Origin: Nocardioides sp. JS614
GTDB lineage: Bacteria > Actinomycetota > Actinomycetes > Propionibacteriales > Nocardioidaceae
Direction of reading: 5' to 3'
Length of the DNA: 64,000 bases
NCBI RefSeq assembly: GCF_000015265.1
Contig: NC_008699.1
Coordinates: forward strand, 930,001 to 994,000
The position numbers and the translations under genes are program-made. This document shows, one piece after another, positions 9,105 to 18,193 of the stretch (its first letter is position 1; every line of letters starts with the position of its first letter). The notes beneath the pieces are model-generated. The model did not search any database. It had not been told where the DNA came from and saw only the letters and a program-made list of their open reading frames with translations.

Positions 9105-10484
9105 ATGAGGAGCGCGCACACGGTGGAGCAGGTGCGGGCGGCGGAGGCGGAGCTGATGGTCCGGCTGCCCGAGGGGGCGCTGATGCAGCGGGCCGCGGCC
9201 GGGCTGGCCTACGCGGTGCTCGACCTCCTCGGCTCGGCGTACGGCCGGCGGGCGCTGCTGCTGGTCGGGTCGGGCGACAACGGCGGTGACGCGCTGTACG
9301 CCGGGGCGCTGCTGGCCCGCCGCGGCGTTCAGGTCCAGGCGTGGCTGCTCTCGGACCAGGCGCATGCGGGCGGGGTCGCGGCGCTGCGCGCCGCCGGCGG
9401 GCGCACGATCACCGGCGGCCCGGACCGGCCGGACGTGGTCGTGGACGGGATCGTCGGCATCGGCGGCCGGGGCGGGCTGCGGGAGCACGCCGTCGCGGCG
9501 CTCGCGACGGTGCCGGACGTCCCGGTCGTCGCGGTCGACACCCCCTCCGGCGTCGGCGTCGACACCGGCGAGCTCGACGGTCCGCACGTGACGGCGACCG
9601 TCACCGTCACCTTCGGCACCCACAAGGTCGCGCACTTGGTCGACCCCGCCGCGTCCGCCTGCGGCGCGGTGCACCTGGTCGACATCGGGCTCGACCTGCC
9701 CGAGGCGCCCGTCGAGTCGCTCCAGCCCGAGGACGTGGCGGCCCTGCTGCCGCGCCCGCACGGCGAGGTCCAGAAGTACCAGCGCGGGGTCGTCGGCGTC
9801 CGAGCCGGCTCGGCGCAGTACCCCGGTGCCGCGCTGCTCAGCGTCGCCGGCGCCTCCAGCGGCCTGTGCGGGATGGTGCGGTACGTCGGCGACGCGGACG
9901 TCGCCGACCGGGTCTGCGAGACGCACCCCGAGGTCGTCGGCACGGGCCGGGTCCAGGCCTGGGTGGTCGGGTCCGGCGGCGGCGAGCATGCCGGAGACGA
10001 GCTGCGCGCGGCCCTGGCCGACGAGGTTCCGGTGGTGGCGGACGCGGACGCGCTCGGCCACGTCGACGGGTCGGTGCCGGTGCCTGCGGTGCTCACCCCG
10101 CACGCCGGGGAGCTGGCCCGGATGCTCGGGGTCGAGCGGACCGAGGTCGAGGCCCGGCCGCTGGCGCACGCCCGCCACGCGGCCGCGACGTACCGCTGCG
10201 TGGTGCTGCTCAAGGGCCGGCACACGCTCGTGGCGACGCCCGAGGGCCGGGTCCGGGCGACCACGACCGGCACGCCCTGGTTGGCGACCGCCGGGGCCGG
10301 CGACGTTCTCGGCGGGGTGATCGGCGCGCTGCTCGCCGCCGGCCTCACGCCGTACGATGCCGCCTCCGTCGGGTCGTGGCTGCACGGGGCCGCCGCCACC
10401 CTCGCGGCCCGCCGCGGACCGCTGGTGGCCGGCGACGTGGCCCGCGCCCTCCCGGCGGCCGTCCGCAACCTGCCGGGCTGGTGA
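9105..10484 (+). CDS. nnr: Bifunctional NAD(P)HX epimerase/dehydratase
   Basis: Repairs hydrated NADH and NADPH: the N-terminal YjeF_N-type domain (about 1-210) epimerises NAD(P)HX and the C-terminal ribokinase-like domain (about 215-459) dehydrates it with ADP or ATP. GSGDNGGDALYAGALLARRG marks the epimerase nucleotide loop, and VVAVDTPSGVGVDTGE lies near its end. The dehydratase shows LTPHAGELARMLG, VVLLKGRHTLVATPEG and TAGAGDVLGGVIGALLAAG. The 459 aa match the fused bacterial enzyme. The start is 29 bp after palindrome A copy 2; alr follows after 16 bp. Confidence 0.95.
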   Translation: MRSAHTVEQVRAAEAELMVRLPEGALMQRAAAGLAYAVLDLLGSAYGRRALLLVGSGDNGGDALYAGALLARRGVQVQAWLLSDQAHAGGVAALRAAGGRTITGGPDRPDVVVDGIVGIGGRGGLREHAVAALATVPDVPVVAVDTPSGVGVDTGELDGPHVTATVTVTFGTHKVAHLVDPAASACGAVHLVDIGLDLPEAPVESLQPEDVAALLPRPHGEVQKYQRGVVGVRAGSAQYPGAALLSVAGASSGLCGMVRYVGDADVADRVCETHPEVVGTGRVQAWVVGSGGGEHAGDELRAALADEVPVVADADALGHVDGSVPVPAVLTPHAGELARMLGVERTEVEARPLAHARHAAATYRCVVLLKGRHTLVATPEGRVRATTTGTPWLATAGAGDVLGGVIGALLAAGLTPYDAASVGSWLHGAAATLAARRGPLVAGDVARALPAAVRNLPGW

Positions 10485-10500
10485 TGGGAGAATTGCCGGC

Positions 10501-11637
10501 ATGAACGCCCCACCGGTCGCGCGCGCCGAGATCGTCGTCGATCTCGCGGCGATCCGGAACAACGTCCGCCGGCTCCGCGAGGTCACCGGGGTCGCCTCGA
10601 TGACCGTGGTCAAGGCCGACGGCTACGGGCACGGCATGCTGGAGGCCGCTCGGGCCGCGCGCGAGGCCGGCTCGGAGTGGCTCGGGGTGGCCACCCTCGA
10701 CGAGGCGGCGGCCCTGCGCGCCGCGGGCGACACCGGCCGGGTGCTCACCTGGCTGACGGTGCCGGGCGAGGACTACGCCTCCGCGATCGCCGCGGACGTC
10801 GACGTCACCGCCTACAGCCCGGCCGAGCTGGACGAGATCGCTGCCGGCGTGCGAGCCGCCGGCCGTCCGGCCCGGGTCCAGCTCAAGATCGACACCGGGC
10901 TCTCCCGGGGCGGCGCCACCGTCGAGCAGTGGCCGGACCTGGTCGCGGCCGCCCGTGCCGGCGAGGAGGCCGGCCGATGGCGGGTCACCGGGATCTGGTC
11001 CCACTTCGCCTGCAGCGACGAGCCCGACCATCCCGCCAACGCCGCCCAGGAGACGGCCTTCCGGCACGCTCTCGAGGTCGCCGACCGCGCCGGCCTGCGC
11101 CCGGAGGTGCGGCACCTGGCCAACTCCGCGGCCGGGCTGCTGCGGCCCTCGGCGCGGTTCGACCTGGTGCGGTTCGGGCTCGCGTCGTACGGCCTCGATC
11201 CCGCGCCCGGCCACCTCGCCGAGGCCGACCTCGGGCTCGTCCCGGCGATGACGGCGCGCGCCGTGCTGGTGCTGACCAAGCCGCTGCCCGCCGGCGCCGG
11301 CGTCTCCTACGGGCACACCTGGGTCGCGGACACGCCGACCTCCGTCGGCCTGGTGCCGGTCGGGTACGGCGACGGCATCCCGCGCCACGCCGGCAACCAC
11401 GCCCAGGTGCTGGTCGACGGCAAGCGCCGGGCCGTGCGCGGCCAGGTCTGCATGGACCAGTTCGTGGTCGACCTCGGCGGCGACCTGCTGGAGCCGGGCC
11501 ACGCGGTGGTGCTCTTCGGGCCCGGGACCGCGGGCGAGCCGACCGTCCAGGAGTGGGCCGACGCGGCCGGCACCATCTCCTACGAGATCATCAGCAGGAT
11601 CGGGGGCCGGATGAGCAGGAGGTACGTCGACTCGTGA
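10501..11637 (+). CDS. alr: Alanine racemase
   Basis: PLP enzyme interconverting L- and D-alanine for peptidoglycan. The 378-aa protein has its ATG at 10501, preceded by GGGAGAA. The PLP lysine is in MTVVKADGYGHG (about residue 39). Substrate and PLP-phosphate regions include KIDTGLSRGG, RHLANSAAGLL and VRFGLASYGLDP. The second catalytic base is in GAGVSYGHTWVA, and GYGDGIPR and RGQVCMDQFVVD follow. The length is normal. It overlaps the following hydrolase by 4 bp, so the two are translationally coupled. Confidence 0.97.
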   Translation: MNAPPVARAEIVVDLAAIRNNVRRLREVTGVASMTVVKADGYGHGMLEAARAAREAGSEWLGVATLDEAAALRAAGDTGRVLTWLTVPGEDYASAIAADVDVTAYSPAELDEIAAGVRAAGRPARVQLKIDTGLSRGGATVEQWPDLVAAARAGEEAGRWRVTGIWSHFACSDEPDHPANAAQETAFRHALEVADRAGLRPEVRHLANSAAGLLRPSARFDLVRFGLASYGLDPAPGHLAEADLGLVPAMTARAVLVLTKPLPAGAGVSYGHTWVADTPTSVGLVPVGYGDGIPRHAGNHAQVLVDGKRRAVRGQVCMDQFVVDLGGDLLEPGHAVVLFGPGTAGEPTVQEWADAAGTISYEIISRIGGRMSRRYVDS

Positions 11638-12716
11638 GGCTCCGCACGCACCTGATCGGTGCCACCGCGACCGCGGTCGGCATCGCCGCGGGCGCCGGCG
11701 CCGGGGTCGCCCGGCAGCGCCGCGCCATCGCGCGCCGCTCGCCCGGCGACAGCCCGGCCTTCGGCTCGCTGCGCTCGGAGCCGGTCACCGTCGTCGCCGA
11801 CGACGGCACCCCACTGCACGTCGAGGTCGACGAGGCCGACCCCGCCCAGGCCCGGTCGGGCGTCAGCCGGCTGCGCCGCCGACGCCCGCCGGTGACCATC
11901 GTGTTCTGCCACGGCTACGCGCTGAACCTGGACTGCTGGCACTTCCAGCGCGAGCACTACCGCGGCCGGGTGCGCACCGTGTTCTACGACCAGCGCTCCC
12001 ACGGACGCTCCGGCCGCTCCCCGCTGGGCAACGCGACCATCGAGCAGCTCGGCCAGGACCTGCTGACCGTGCTCGACGCCGTCGCGCCGGAGGGGCCGGT
12101 CGTGCTGGTCGGCCACTCGATGGGCGGGATGACGATCGTCGCGCTGGCCGAGGAGCACCCCGAGCTGTTCGGCGACCGGGTCGTCGGCACCGCCCTGATC
12201 TCCACCACGGCCGGCGGGCTGGACCCCAGCCGGATCCTGTTCCCGATGGTGCCGCCGTGGGCCGGCGGTGGAGTGCTCCACCGCAGTGTCGCGACGCTCG
12301 CGCGCGGGCATCGCGCCGTCGACGGGCTGCGCCGGGTCGGCCGCGACGTCGCGATGGTCGCGACCGACGAGCTGGCGTTCGGGGACGCGGTGCCGGGCAG
12401 CTACGTCGAGTTCGTCGACCGGATGCTCTCGGCGACCCCGTTCGAGGTGGTCGCGGAGTTCTTCCCCGGCTTCCGCGGCCTCGACAAGTTCCACGCCGTC
12501 GAGGTGCTCTCGAAGGTGCCGACCGCCGTCATCTGCGGCACCGAGGACCGGCTCACCTCGATCGGGCACAGCCGCAAGCTGCACGCCTGGATCGACGGCT
12601 CCACCCTGCTCGAGTGCCACGGCGCCGGGCACATGGTGATCCTCGAGCGGTACGACGAGGTCAACGGCGAGCTCGACCGGATGCTGGAGGTCAGTGGCGC
12701 GGTGGACCCCCGGTGA
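11634..12716 (+). CDS. Alpha/beta hydrolase
   Basis: A 360-aa protein with an N-terminal hydrophobic segment (HLIGATATAVGIAAGAGAGVA, residues 6-26) that may anchor it to the membrane, then an alpha/beta-hydrolase fold. FCHGYALNLDCWHFQ carries the oxyanion region, FYDQRSHGRS the expected strand, and VGHSMGGMT the nucleophile elbow (Ser). GTEDRLTSIGHS and CHGAGHMVILE supply the Asp and His. The GTG at 11634 overlaps the alr stop. In actinobacteria such a hydrolase often sits between alr and tsaE. The substrate is unknown. Confidence 0.88.
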   Translation: MRLRTHLIGATATAVGIAAGAGAGVARQRRAIARRSPGDSPAFGSLRSEPVTVVADDGTPLHVEVDEADPAQARSGVSRLRRRRPPVTIVFCHGYALNLDCWHFQREHYRGRVRTVFYDQRSHGRSGRSPLGNATIEQLGQDLLTVLDAVAPEGPVVLVGHSMGGMTIVALAEEHPELFGDRVVGTALISTTAGGLDPSRILFPMVPPWAGGGVLHRSVATLARGHRAVDGLRRVGRDVAMVATDELAFGDAVPGSYVEFVDRMLSATPFEVVAEFFPGFRGLDKFHAVEVLSKVPTAVICGTEDRLTSIGHSRKLHAWIDGSTLLECHGAGHMVILERYDEVNGELDRMLEVSGAVDPR

Positions 12717-13642
12717 CGGCCCGGCCGCAGCTGAGCATCCGCCGGGTCGGTCCCGAGTCCGCCGCGCAGGTGCTCGACGTCGTGCTCGCCGCGTTCCAGG
12801 CGCGCCCGCCGCTCGACCCGCCGGCCGCCGCGCTCAGCGAGACCGAGGGGACCATCAAGGAGCGGCTGGCCGCCCACGGCGGCCTGCTGGCCTGCCTCGA
12901 TGACCTGCCGGTGGGTGCGCTGGTGCTCGACCCGATCGGCAGCACGACGTACCTGCGCCGGTTCGGGGTCGTCCCGGCCGCTCAGGGCCATGGGGTCGCG
13001 GCCGCGCTGATCGAGGCGGCGGTGGAGGCGGCGGGGGACAGCGAGGACCTCACCGTGGTCGCCCGCGAGGAGCTGCCCGGGACGATCCGGTTCTGGCAGC
13101 GGCAGGGGTTCCGCGAGATCAGCCGGGCCGCGCCGAACGTCGAGCTGCGCCGGCCGCTGCGCACCCACGCCTTCCAGGCGCCGGACGCCGACGCGATGCG
13201 CGGCCTCGGCCGCTCGCTGGCCGGCCAGCTCACGGCCGGCGACCTGATCGTGCTGACCGGTGAGCTCGGCGCCGGCAAGACGACCTTCACCCAGGGGTTG
13301 GGTGCGGGGCTCGGCGTGCGCGGTGACATCACCTCCCCGACGTTCGTGATCGCACGCGTGCACCCGTCGCTGGTCGGTGGCCCCGACCTCGTGCACGTGG
13401 ACGCGTACCGCCTCGGTGGCCTCGCCGAGCTCGACGACCTCGACCTGGACGCCTCCCTCGACGACGCCGTCACGGTGGTCGAGTGGGGGGAGGGGCTCGC
13501 CGAGGGCCTGACCGAGTCGCGCCTGGAGGTCGTGATCGTCCGCGGTGAGGAGGAGCGCGCGGACGGCCTCGATCCCCGGCGGGTCGAGCTCACGCCGGTC
13601 GGGCCGCGGTGGCATGCGCTGTCCTTCCGCGCGCTCGGATAG
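12713..13642 (+). CDS. tsaE: GNAT acetyltransferase fused to TsaE ATPase
   Basis: A 309-aa two-domain protein. Residues 1-~145 are a GNAT fold, with the acetyl-CoA loop in VVPAAQGHGVAAALIEAAV and FWQRQGFREI. Residues ~150-309 are TsaE, the ATPase of the tRNA t6A37 synthesis complex: P-loop GELGAGKTTF near residue 184, TSPTFVIARVH, then VHVDAYRLGG and VVEWGEGLAE. Usually TsaE is a separate ~150-aa protein. The GTG at 12713 overlaps the hydrolase stop. tsaB, which usually follows, is not next here. The acetyl acceptor is unknown. Confidence 0.92.
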   Translation: MTARPQLSIRRVGPESAAQVLDVVLAAFQARPPLDPPAAALSETEGTIKERLAAHGGLLACLDDLPVGALVLDPIGSTTYLRRFGVVPAAQGHGVAAALIEAAVEAAGDSEDLTVVAREELPGTIRFWQRQGFREISRAAPNVELRRPLRTHAFQAPDADAMRGLGRSLAGQLTAGDLIVLTGELGAGKTTFTQGLGAGLGVRGDITSPTFVIARVHPSLVGGPDLVHVDAYRLGGLAELDDLDLDASLDDAVTVVEWGEGLAEGLTESRLEVVIVRGEEERADGLDPRRVELTPVGPRWHALSFRALG

Positions 13643-13651
13643 CCTCACCGG

Positions 13652-14632
13652 GTGCCCACCAACGCGAAGCTCGTGATCGTGACCGGCTCCGGGCGCAGTG
13701 GCACCAGCAGTGTCGCCGGCACCCTCAAGCGCCTGGGCCTGCACGTCCCGCAGCCGGAGGTGCCGGCCGACGAGTCCAACCCGCGCGGCTACTACGAGCC
13801 GCTCTGGGTGACCGAGTTCCACAAGGAGCTGCTCAACCCGATCCCGGTGCGCACCATCGACTCCCGCCCGAGCGCGACCGAGCGGGCCGCGGAGGCGGTG
13901 ACCCCCGAGGTCGAGCAGCGGCTGCACGACTGGCTGGCCGGCCAGCTCGACCACCCGCAGGTCGTGATCAAGGATCCCCGGGAGTTCTGGGTGCACGGCC
14001 TGTGGCTGCGGGTCGCCGGGGACCTGGGCGCCGAGGTCACCACGCTCACGATGCTGCGGCACCCCACCGAGGTGGTGCGCAGCCGCGACACGGCGTACCT
14101 CACCGAGCAGACACCGACCTTCCGCCGCCAGCGCGAGACCACGAACGTCGCCGCCTGGGTCAACGCCGCGTTCGAGACCGAGCGCGCGACCCGCGGGCAC
14201 CGCCGCGCCTTCGTCCCGTACGCCGACCTGGTCGGCGACTGGCGCGCGGCGATGACCCGGGCGGGGGAGCAGCTGGCGATCACCTACGACGGCGACCTGG
14301 CCGCGCCGCACCCGGTCGACGACTTCGTCGACCGGCGGCTGAACCGCTCGCAGGTGACGTGGGACGACCTGGAGGTCGCGCCGCAGCTGCGCGACCTGGC
14401 CGAGCGCACCTGGGCGGCGATGAACACGCTGGTCGCCAGCCCCCACGACGCCGCCGCCGTCGCCGAGCTCGAGGCGCAGCGGACGGCGTACGTCGAGCTC
14501 TACGAGTTCGCGGCCGCCCTCGCCCTCGACGAGACCACCGCCCAGGTCGGCCGGGTCCGACGCAACCTCAACCGCAAGCTGGCGAACCGGGACAAGCGGA
14601 TCGCGCGGCTCGAGGAGCGGCTCAAGGCTTGA
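13652..14632 (+). CDS. Sulfotransferase-family protein
   Basis: A 326-aa protein with the PAPS-binding-type loop VTGSGRSGTSSVAGTLKRLG at residues ~10-29, as in family-1 sulfotransferases, and VVIKDPREFW and MLRHPTEVVRSRDTAY further on, matching the 3'-phosphate-binding region. The C-terminal ~45 residues are charged and probably helical (RRNLNRKLANRDKRIARLEE), possibly a coiled coil. The GTG at 13652 is 9 bp after tsaE. Its 3' end overlaps the convergent GT4-Stealth gene by 11 bp. Together with that gene it suggests decoration of a cell-surface glycan. The sulfate acceptor is not predictable. Confidence 0.75.
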   Translation: MPTNAKLVIVTGSGRSGTSSVAGTLKRLGLHVPQPEVPADESNPRGYYEPLWVTEFHKELLNPIPVRTIDSRPSATERAAEAVTPEVEQRLHDWLAGQLDHPQVVIKDPREFWVHGLWLRVAGDLGAEVTTLTMLRHPTEVVRSRDTAYLTEQTPTFRRQRETTNVAAWVNAAFETERATRGHRRAFVPYADLVGDWRAAMTRAGEQLAITYDGDLAAPHPVDDFVDRRLNRSQVTWDDLEVAPQLRDLAERTWAAMNTLVASPHDAAAVAELEAQRTAYVELYEFAAALALDETTAQVGRVRRNLNRKLANRDKRIARLEERLKA

Positions 14633-17294
14633 CCTCCCACGGCGCCGCGACCGGGAAGTACGACGAGAAGAACGCCGCGAGCTCCTGGTCCAGGCGGGCG
14701 GCCACCATCGCGTAGTCGTGGTGGTCGCCGAGGCAGAAGAAGTCCTGCTGGCGCGCCCTCAGCTGGTTGAGCTGGCGGAGCAGGTCGCTGTTGCTGAGGT
14801 TGACGAACTCGAAGGCCGCCTCGCCGAGGTAGGCCGTGCCCGTCGCCAGGCCGTAGTGCTGCGCCAGCGAGCTGAGCATCGAGACGTCGGTGTCGGAGCG
14901 GAACGGCGCCGCCGCGGTCCCCGCGACCGCGTCGGCGAACCGCTGCTCGACCTCGTCGAGCACCGAGCGGCGGTGCGGGTGCGGCGTGTGCGCGAGGTTG
15001 TTGGTGGTGACGACGCCGAACGCCTCCTGCAGCAGGTGCCGGTTGTTCCAGGCCGCCTTCAGGAACGGCGCGGCGCCGGGCACGTCCTCCAGCCCGACCT
15101 GCGTGGGCGACATGAAGGCCGCGAACAGCCCGGCCGGGCTGAAGAAGATCTCGGGCCGCACCGGCCGGCCGAGGAAGACGTCGTCGTTGAGGTAGACGAA
15201 GTGCTCGGTCAGGTCGGGCACGTGGTGCAGCCCGGTCTCGATCGCGTGCGAGTTGAACGTCGGCAGCGCCCCGGCCGGGAGGATCTCGGCGTGGTCGACG
15301 ACCCGGATCGACGGGTGCGAGGTGTCCAGCCAGTCCGGCACCTGGCCGGCGGTGACGAGGTGGATGCGGCGCACCCACGGTGCGAACAGGTGCACGCTGC
15401 GCATCGAGTAGCGCAGCTCGTCGCGCGAGACGAACCGCGCGCGGCCGCTGGACTCGCGGGTCAGGGCGGTGCCGCTGAGCCGCGCCAGCCGGTCCTCGCG
15501 CGCGGCGTTCCACACCGGGTCGTTGCCGTCGACCCACGTGTAGACGACGTCGATCGGGAAGCCGCACTCGTTGACGGTGCGCTCGGTCATCAGCGGCAGC
15601 GTGCGTACGGCGACGCCGCCGATCTCGGTGTCCACCGTGGGGGTGCCGCGGGGGATCCGGCGGGTGTAGCGGTTCGGCCGCGCCGCGACCAGCTCGTCCT
15701 CGACGCTGGTCTCCCAGAACTCCAGCCCGACCCCGCACCCCTGGCCCAGCACGCTGGCGTGCTCGCCGTCCTCGGGCCACGGCTCGAGGAACACCGACCC
15801 GGTGCGGCCGCGGCGCAGCTCGGTGGCCATCGCGCCCACCGGTCCGCGCCGTTCGGGCCAGCCCTGGGCCGCGGGCTCGCGCAGGCAGAGGTACGCCGGC
15901 GGCTCGGCCTCGGCGAGCGCGGCGAGGACCGCGTCGCGGGCGGTCATCGGCACCACGACCGCCGGCGCCGCCGACTCGTGCTCGGGGATCACCAGCCACT
16001 CCTCGGTGGCCGAGCGCGCGGCGGCGACCGCCGCGGCGAGCGCCGCGTGGCGCGCCTGCGCCGGGGTGATGCCGGTGATGTCGGCCGTCGGCCCCGGACC
16101 GACCGACCGGTGCCGGGGCGCCCCGACCCGCGCCGCCACCCGACCGAGCGTGCCGCGCCGGGCCCGGGCGTCGGCGAAGATCCCGACCCACTGCTCGGCC
16201 AGCGCACGGGCGTCGTACTGCCGTGAGGAGTGCAGGGCGCCGGCGCCGAGCCGCGCGCGCAGCTCGTCGTCGGTCGCCAGGCGCAGCAGCGCGCTCGCCA
16301 TGCCGGCGACCGAGTCGGGCGCGACGAGCAGGCCGTTGACGTCGTGCTCGACGATCTCGCGGGGCCCGGACGGGCAGTCGAAGCTGGCGACCGGGACGCC
16401 GGCGGCCATCGCCTCCTGGAGCACCAGCGGGAAGCCCTCGGCCCTCGAGGTGAGGGCGGCGATGCTCGCCTTGGCCCACTCACCGGCCATGTCCGTGGTG
16501 CTGCCGGGCAGCTCCAGCCGGTCGTAGAGCCCGAGCTTGCGGGCCTGGCGGCGCAGCTCGTTGCGCTGCGCGCCGTCGCCGAAGATCCGCAGCCGCCAGC
16601 CGGGCAGCTGGTCGGCGATCTCCCCGAAGGCCAGCGCCAGCTTGGTGAACTGCTTCTCGACGGCCAGCCGGCCGGCGGAGACGATCAGGCGCCCGTCGAG
16701 CCGGGAGCGCGGGGTGAAGCCGAGCGGCAGCGGGTTGGGCATGACGACGACCTCGGGCGTGAGGTCGCCGAGCTGGTCGCGAAGCCAGTCGGCCGTGGAC
16801 TCGGTGAGCATCGCGACCACGTCCGCGCGGGGCGCGAACGCGAGCAGCGGCTCCAGGCCGGAGGTGCGGTCGGAGGAGGAGCGGTGCTCCTGGTGGACGA
16901 GGACCGCGCGGTCCGGCACCAGCTGGGTCACCGCGGCCAGCAGCGCCGGTGTCACCGTGACGACCACATCCGCGTCCAGGCCGGGCAGGGCCGCGCTCAT
17001 CGCGACGTCGGTGAGCGCGGAGAACTGGCTGTCCCAGCGCGGCGGCACCAGCACCGACTCGCGCTCGCTCAACGCGCGCGCCGCGTCGTCCTCGGCCAGC
17101 ACCTCCTCGCGCACGTCCGCGAGGTAGTCGACGGTGATCCGCGGGTCGATGGCGTAGTGCGGCCGGTCCGCGCTGCGGGTGATGCTCACCAGCCGCACGT
17201 CGTGGTCGCCGGCCAGGGCGTTCGCCTGGGTGATGGCGGAGCGGGAGGTGCCGCCCATCCCGTCGAGGTTGAAGACGACGTAGGCGATCCTCAT
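14622..17294 (-). CDS. GT4 glycosyltransferase fused to Stealth phosphotransferase
   Basis: An 890-aa protein. Residues 1-~375 form a GT4 (GT-B) glycosyltransferase beginning MRIAYVVFNLDGMGGTSRS, with SAGRLAVEKQF and the donor-site EGFPLVLQEAMAAGVP. Residues ~575-885 carry Stealth conserved regions: PIDVVYTWVDGNDP, RFVSRDELRYSMRSV, FVYLNDDVFLGRP and a late EFVNLSNSDLL. Stealth proteins transfer sugar-1-phosphates in capsule or wall polysaccharide synthesis. A ~190-residue Ala-rich linker joins the two. The ATG at 17294 is the first residue of the GT4 domain. It is probably a cytoplasmic enzyme building a phosphate-linked surface glycan. Confidence 0.88.
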   Translation of the reverse strand: MRIAYVVFNLDGMGGTSRSAITQANALAGDHDVRLVSITRSADRPHYAIDPRITVDYLADVREEVLAEDDAARALSERESVLVPPRWDSQFSALTDVAMSAALPGLDADVVVTVTPALLAAVTQLVPDRAVLVHQEHRSSSDRTSGLEPLLAFAPRADVVAMLTESTADWLRDQLGDLTPEVVVMPNPLPLGFTPRSRLDGRLIVSAGRLAVEKQFTKLALAFGEIADQLPGWRLRIFGDGAQRNELRRQARKLGLYDRLELPGSTTDMAGEWAKASIAALTSRAEGFPLVLQEAMAAGVPVASFDCPSGPREIVEHDVNGLLVAPDSVAGMASALLRLATDDELRARLGAGALHSSRQYDARALAEQWVGIFADARARRGTLGRVAARVGAPRHRSVGPGPTADITGITPAQARHAALAAAVAAARSATEEWLVIPEHESAAPAVVVPMTARDAVLAALAEAEPPAYLCLREPAAQGWPERRGPVGAMATELRRGRTGSVFLEPWPEDGEHASVLGQGCGVGLEFWETSVEDELVAARPNRYTRRIPRGTPTVDTEIGGVAVRTLPLMTERTVNECGFPIDVVYTWVDGNDPVWNAAREDRLARLSGTALTRESSGRARFVSRDELRYSMRSVHLFAPWVRRIHLVTAGQVPDWLDTSHPSIRVVDHAEILPAGALPTFNSHAIETGLHHVPDLTEHFVYLNDDVFLGRPVRPEIFFSPAGLFAAFMSPTQVGLEDVPGAAPFLKAAWNNRHLLQEAFGVVTTNNLAHTPHPHRRSVLDEVEQRFADAVAGTAAAPFRSDTDVSMLSSLAQHYGLATGTAYLGEAAFEFVNLSNSDLLRQLNQLRARQQDFFCLGDHHDYAMVAARLDQELAAFFSSYFPVAAPWEVKP

Positions 17295-17304
17295 CTGGCG
17301 TCCA

Positions 17305-18186
17305 CTACTCCTCGCCCTCGTTGCGGTCGACGACCCGGGCGACCAGTTGTGCCTCGGGGGACCAGCGCAGCCGCAGCCGGGCCAGGTCGGGCTCGTCGCC
17401 GAACAGCACCGGCAGCAGCACGGCCTGGTTGGGGTTGACCAGGTCGTTCGCGCGCCGGCGCAGCGGGAGGTCGCCGACGAGCAGCCGGGCGAGCTGTCCG
17501 GTGCCCTCCGGCAGCGCCGCCTCGGTGAGCACCGCGACCCGCCGATCACCGTCGCGGCCCAGCGGGTAGGCCGCGAGGACGGTGTCGTCCTCGACCAGCC
17601 GCAGCTCCGCGTCGTCGGCGACGCCCTCGTCGGCGACGCCCTCGCCGGCGGTGCCCTCGTCGCCGACGGCCCGGCCGGCGAACGTGATCCGGATGCCGTC
17701 CTCGACCACGGCCAGGTCCAGCACGTCGAGGCCGGCGACCGGGCGGGACCGGCGGACCCGCAGCATGCCCTCGTCGGTGCGGCCCAGGCCGAGCTGCCAG
17801 CGTCCGTCGGGGGAGGGCGGCACGCGGGTCGGGCCGGCGGGGAACGGCGCGATCCAGACCGGGCGCGGCGCACGCCCCCCGGCCGGCACCAGCACCACGT
17901 CGTACGCCGTCTCGTCGTCGCCCGGCAGTCGGAGCAGGTCGGCGCGGACGTCGCGGTAGGCCGGGTCGTGCTCGGGGAGGTCGCTGGACAGCGGGTGCAC
18001 CTCGCCGGCGGGGTCGCGCAGCGCGAGAGTGCCCGGGACCGCCTCGAGCGCGAGCCACAGGGTCTGGCCGTCGAGGATGCCGGCGTACGCCGCCACGGGG
18101 GCGCCCCGCGGCGGGCCGGGCGGTGGTGGCGGCGCGTCCGTCGGCGCCTCGTCGGCGGCGCGCCGGAGCCGGGAGGTCAGCTTCAC
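17305..18186 (-). CDS. Hypothetical protein in the glycan cluster
   Basis: A 293-aa protein I do not recognise. It has a Pro/Gly-rich N-terminus (about residues 14-30) and no membrane span or signal peptide. The predicted fold is beta-rich, alternating hydrophobic and charged residues. A short tandem repeat GEGVADEGVADD lies near residue 190. It ends 10 bp upstream of the GT4-Stealth start on the same strand, so the two genes are very likely one operon, and a role in the same surface-glycan pathway is plausible but unproved. The ATG at 18186 lacks a strong ribosome site. Confidence 0.65.
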   Translation of the reverse strand: MKLTSRLRRAADEAPTDAPPPPPGPPRGAPVAAYAGILDGQTLWLALEAVPGTLALRDPAGEVHPLSSDLPEHDPAYRDVRADLLRLPGDDETAYDVVLVPAGGRAPRPVWIAPFPAGPTRVPPSPDGRWQLGLGRTDEGMLRVRRSRPVAGLDVLDLAVVEDGIRITFAGRAVGDEGTAGEGVADEGVADDAELRLVEDDTVLAAYPLGRDGDRRVAVLTEAALPEGTGQLARLLVGDLPLRRRANDLVNPNQAVLLPVLFGDEPDLARLRLRWSPEAQLVARVVDRNEGEE

Positions 18187-18193
18187 GCGGTCG

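Noticed and set aside
17582..17959. Plus-strand open frame opposite the glycan-cluster hypothetical gene
   Set aside because: Ser/Arg/Pro-rich antisense translation with no ribosome site; the minus-strand frame fits the operon layout better.
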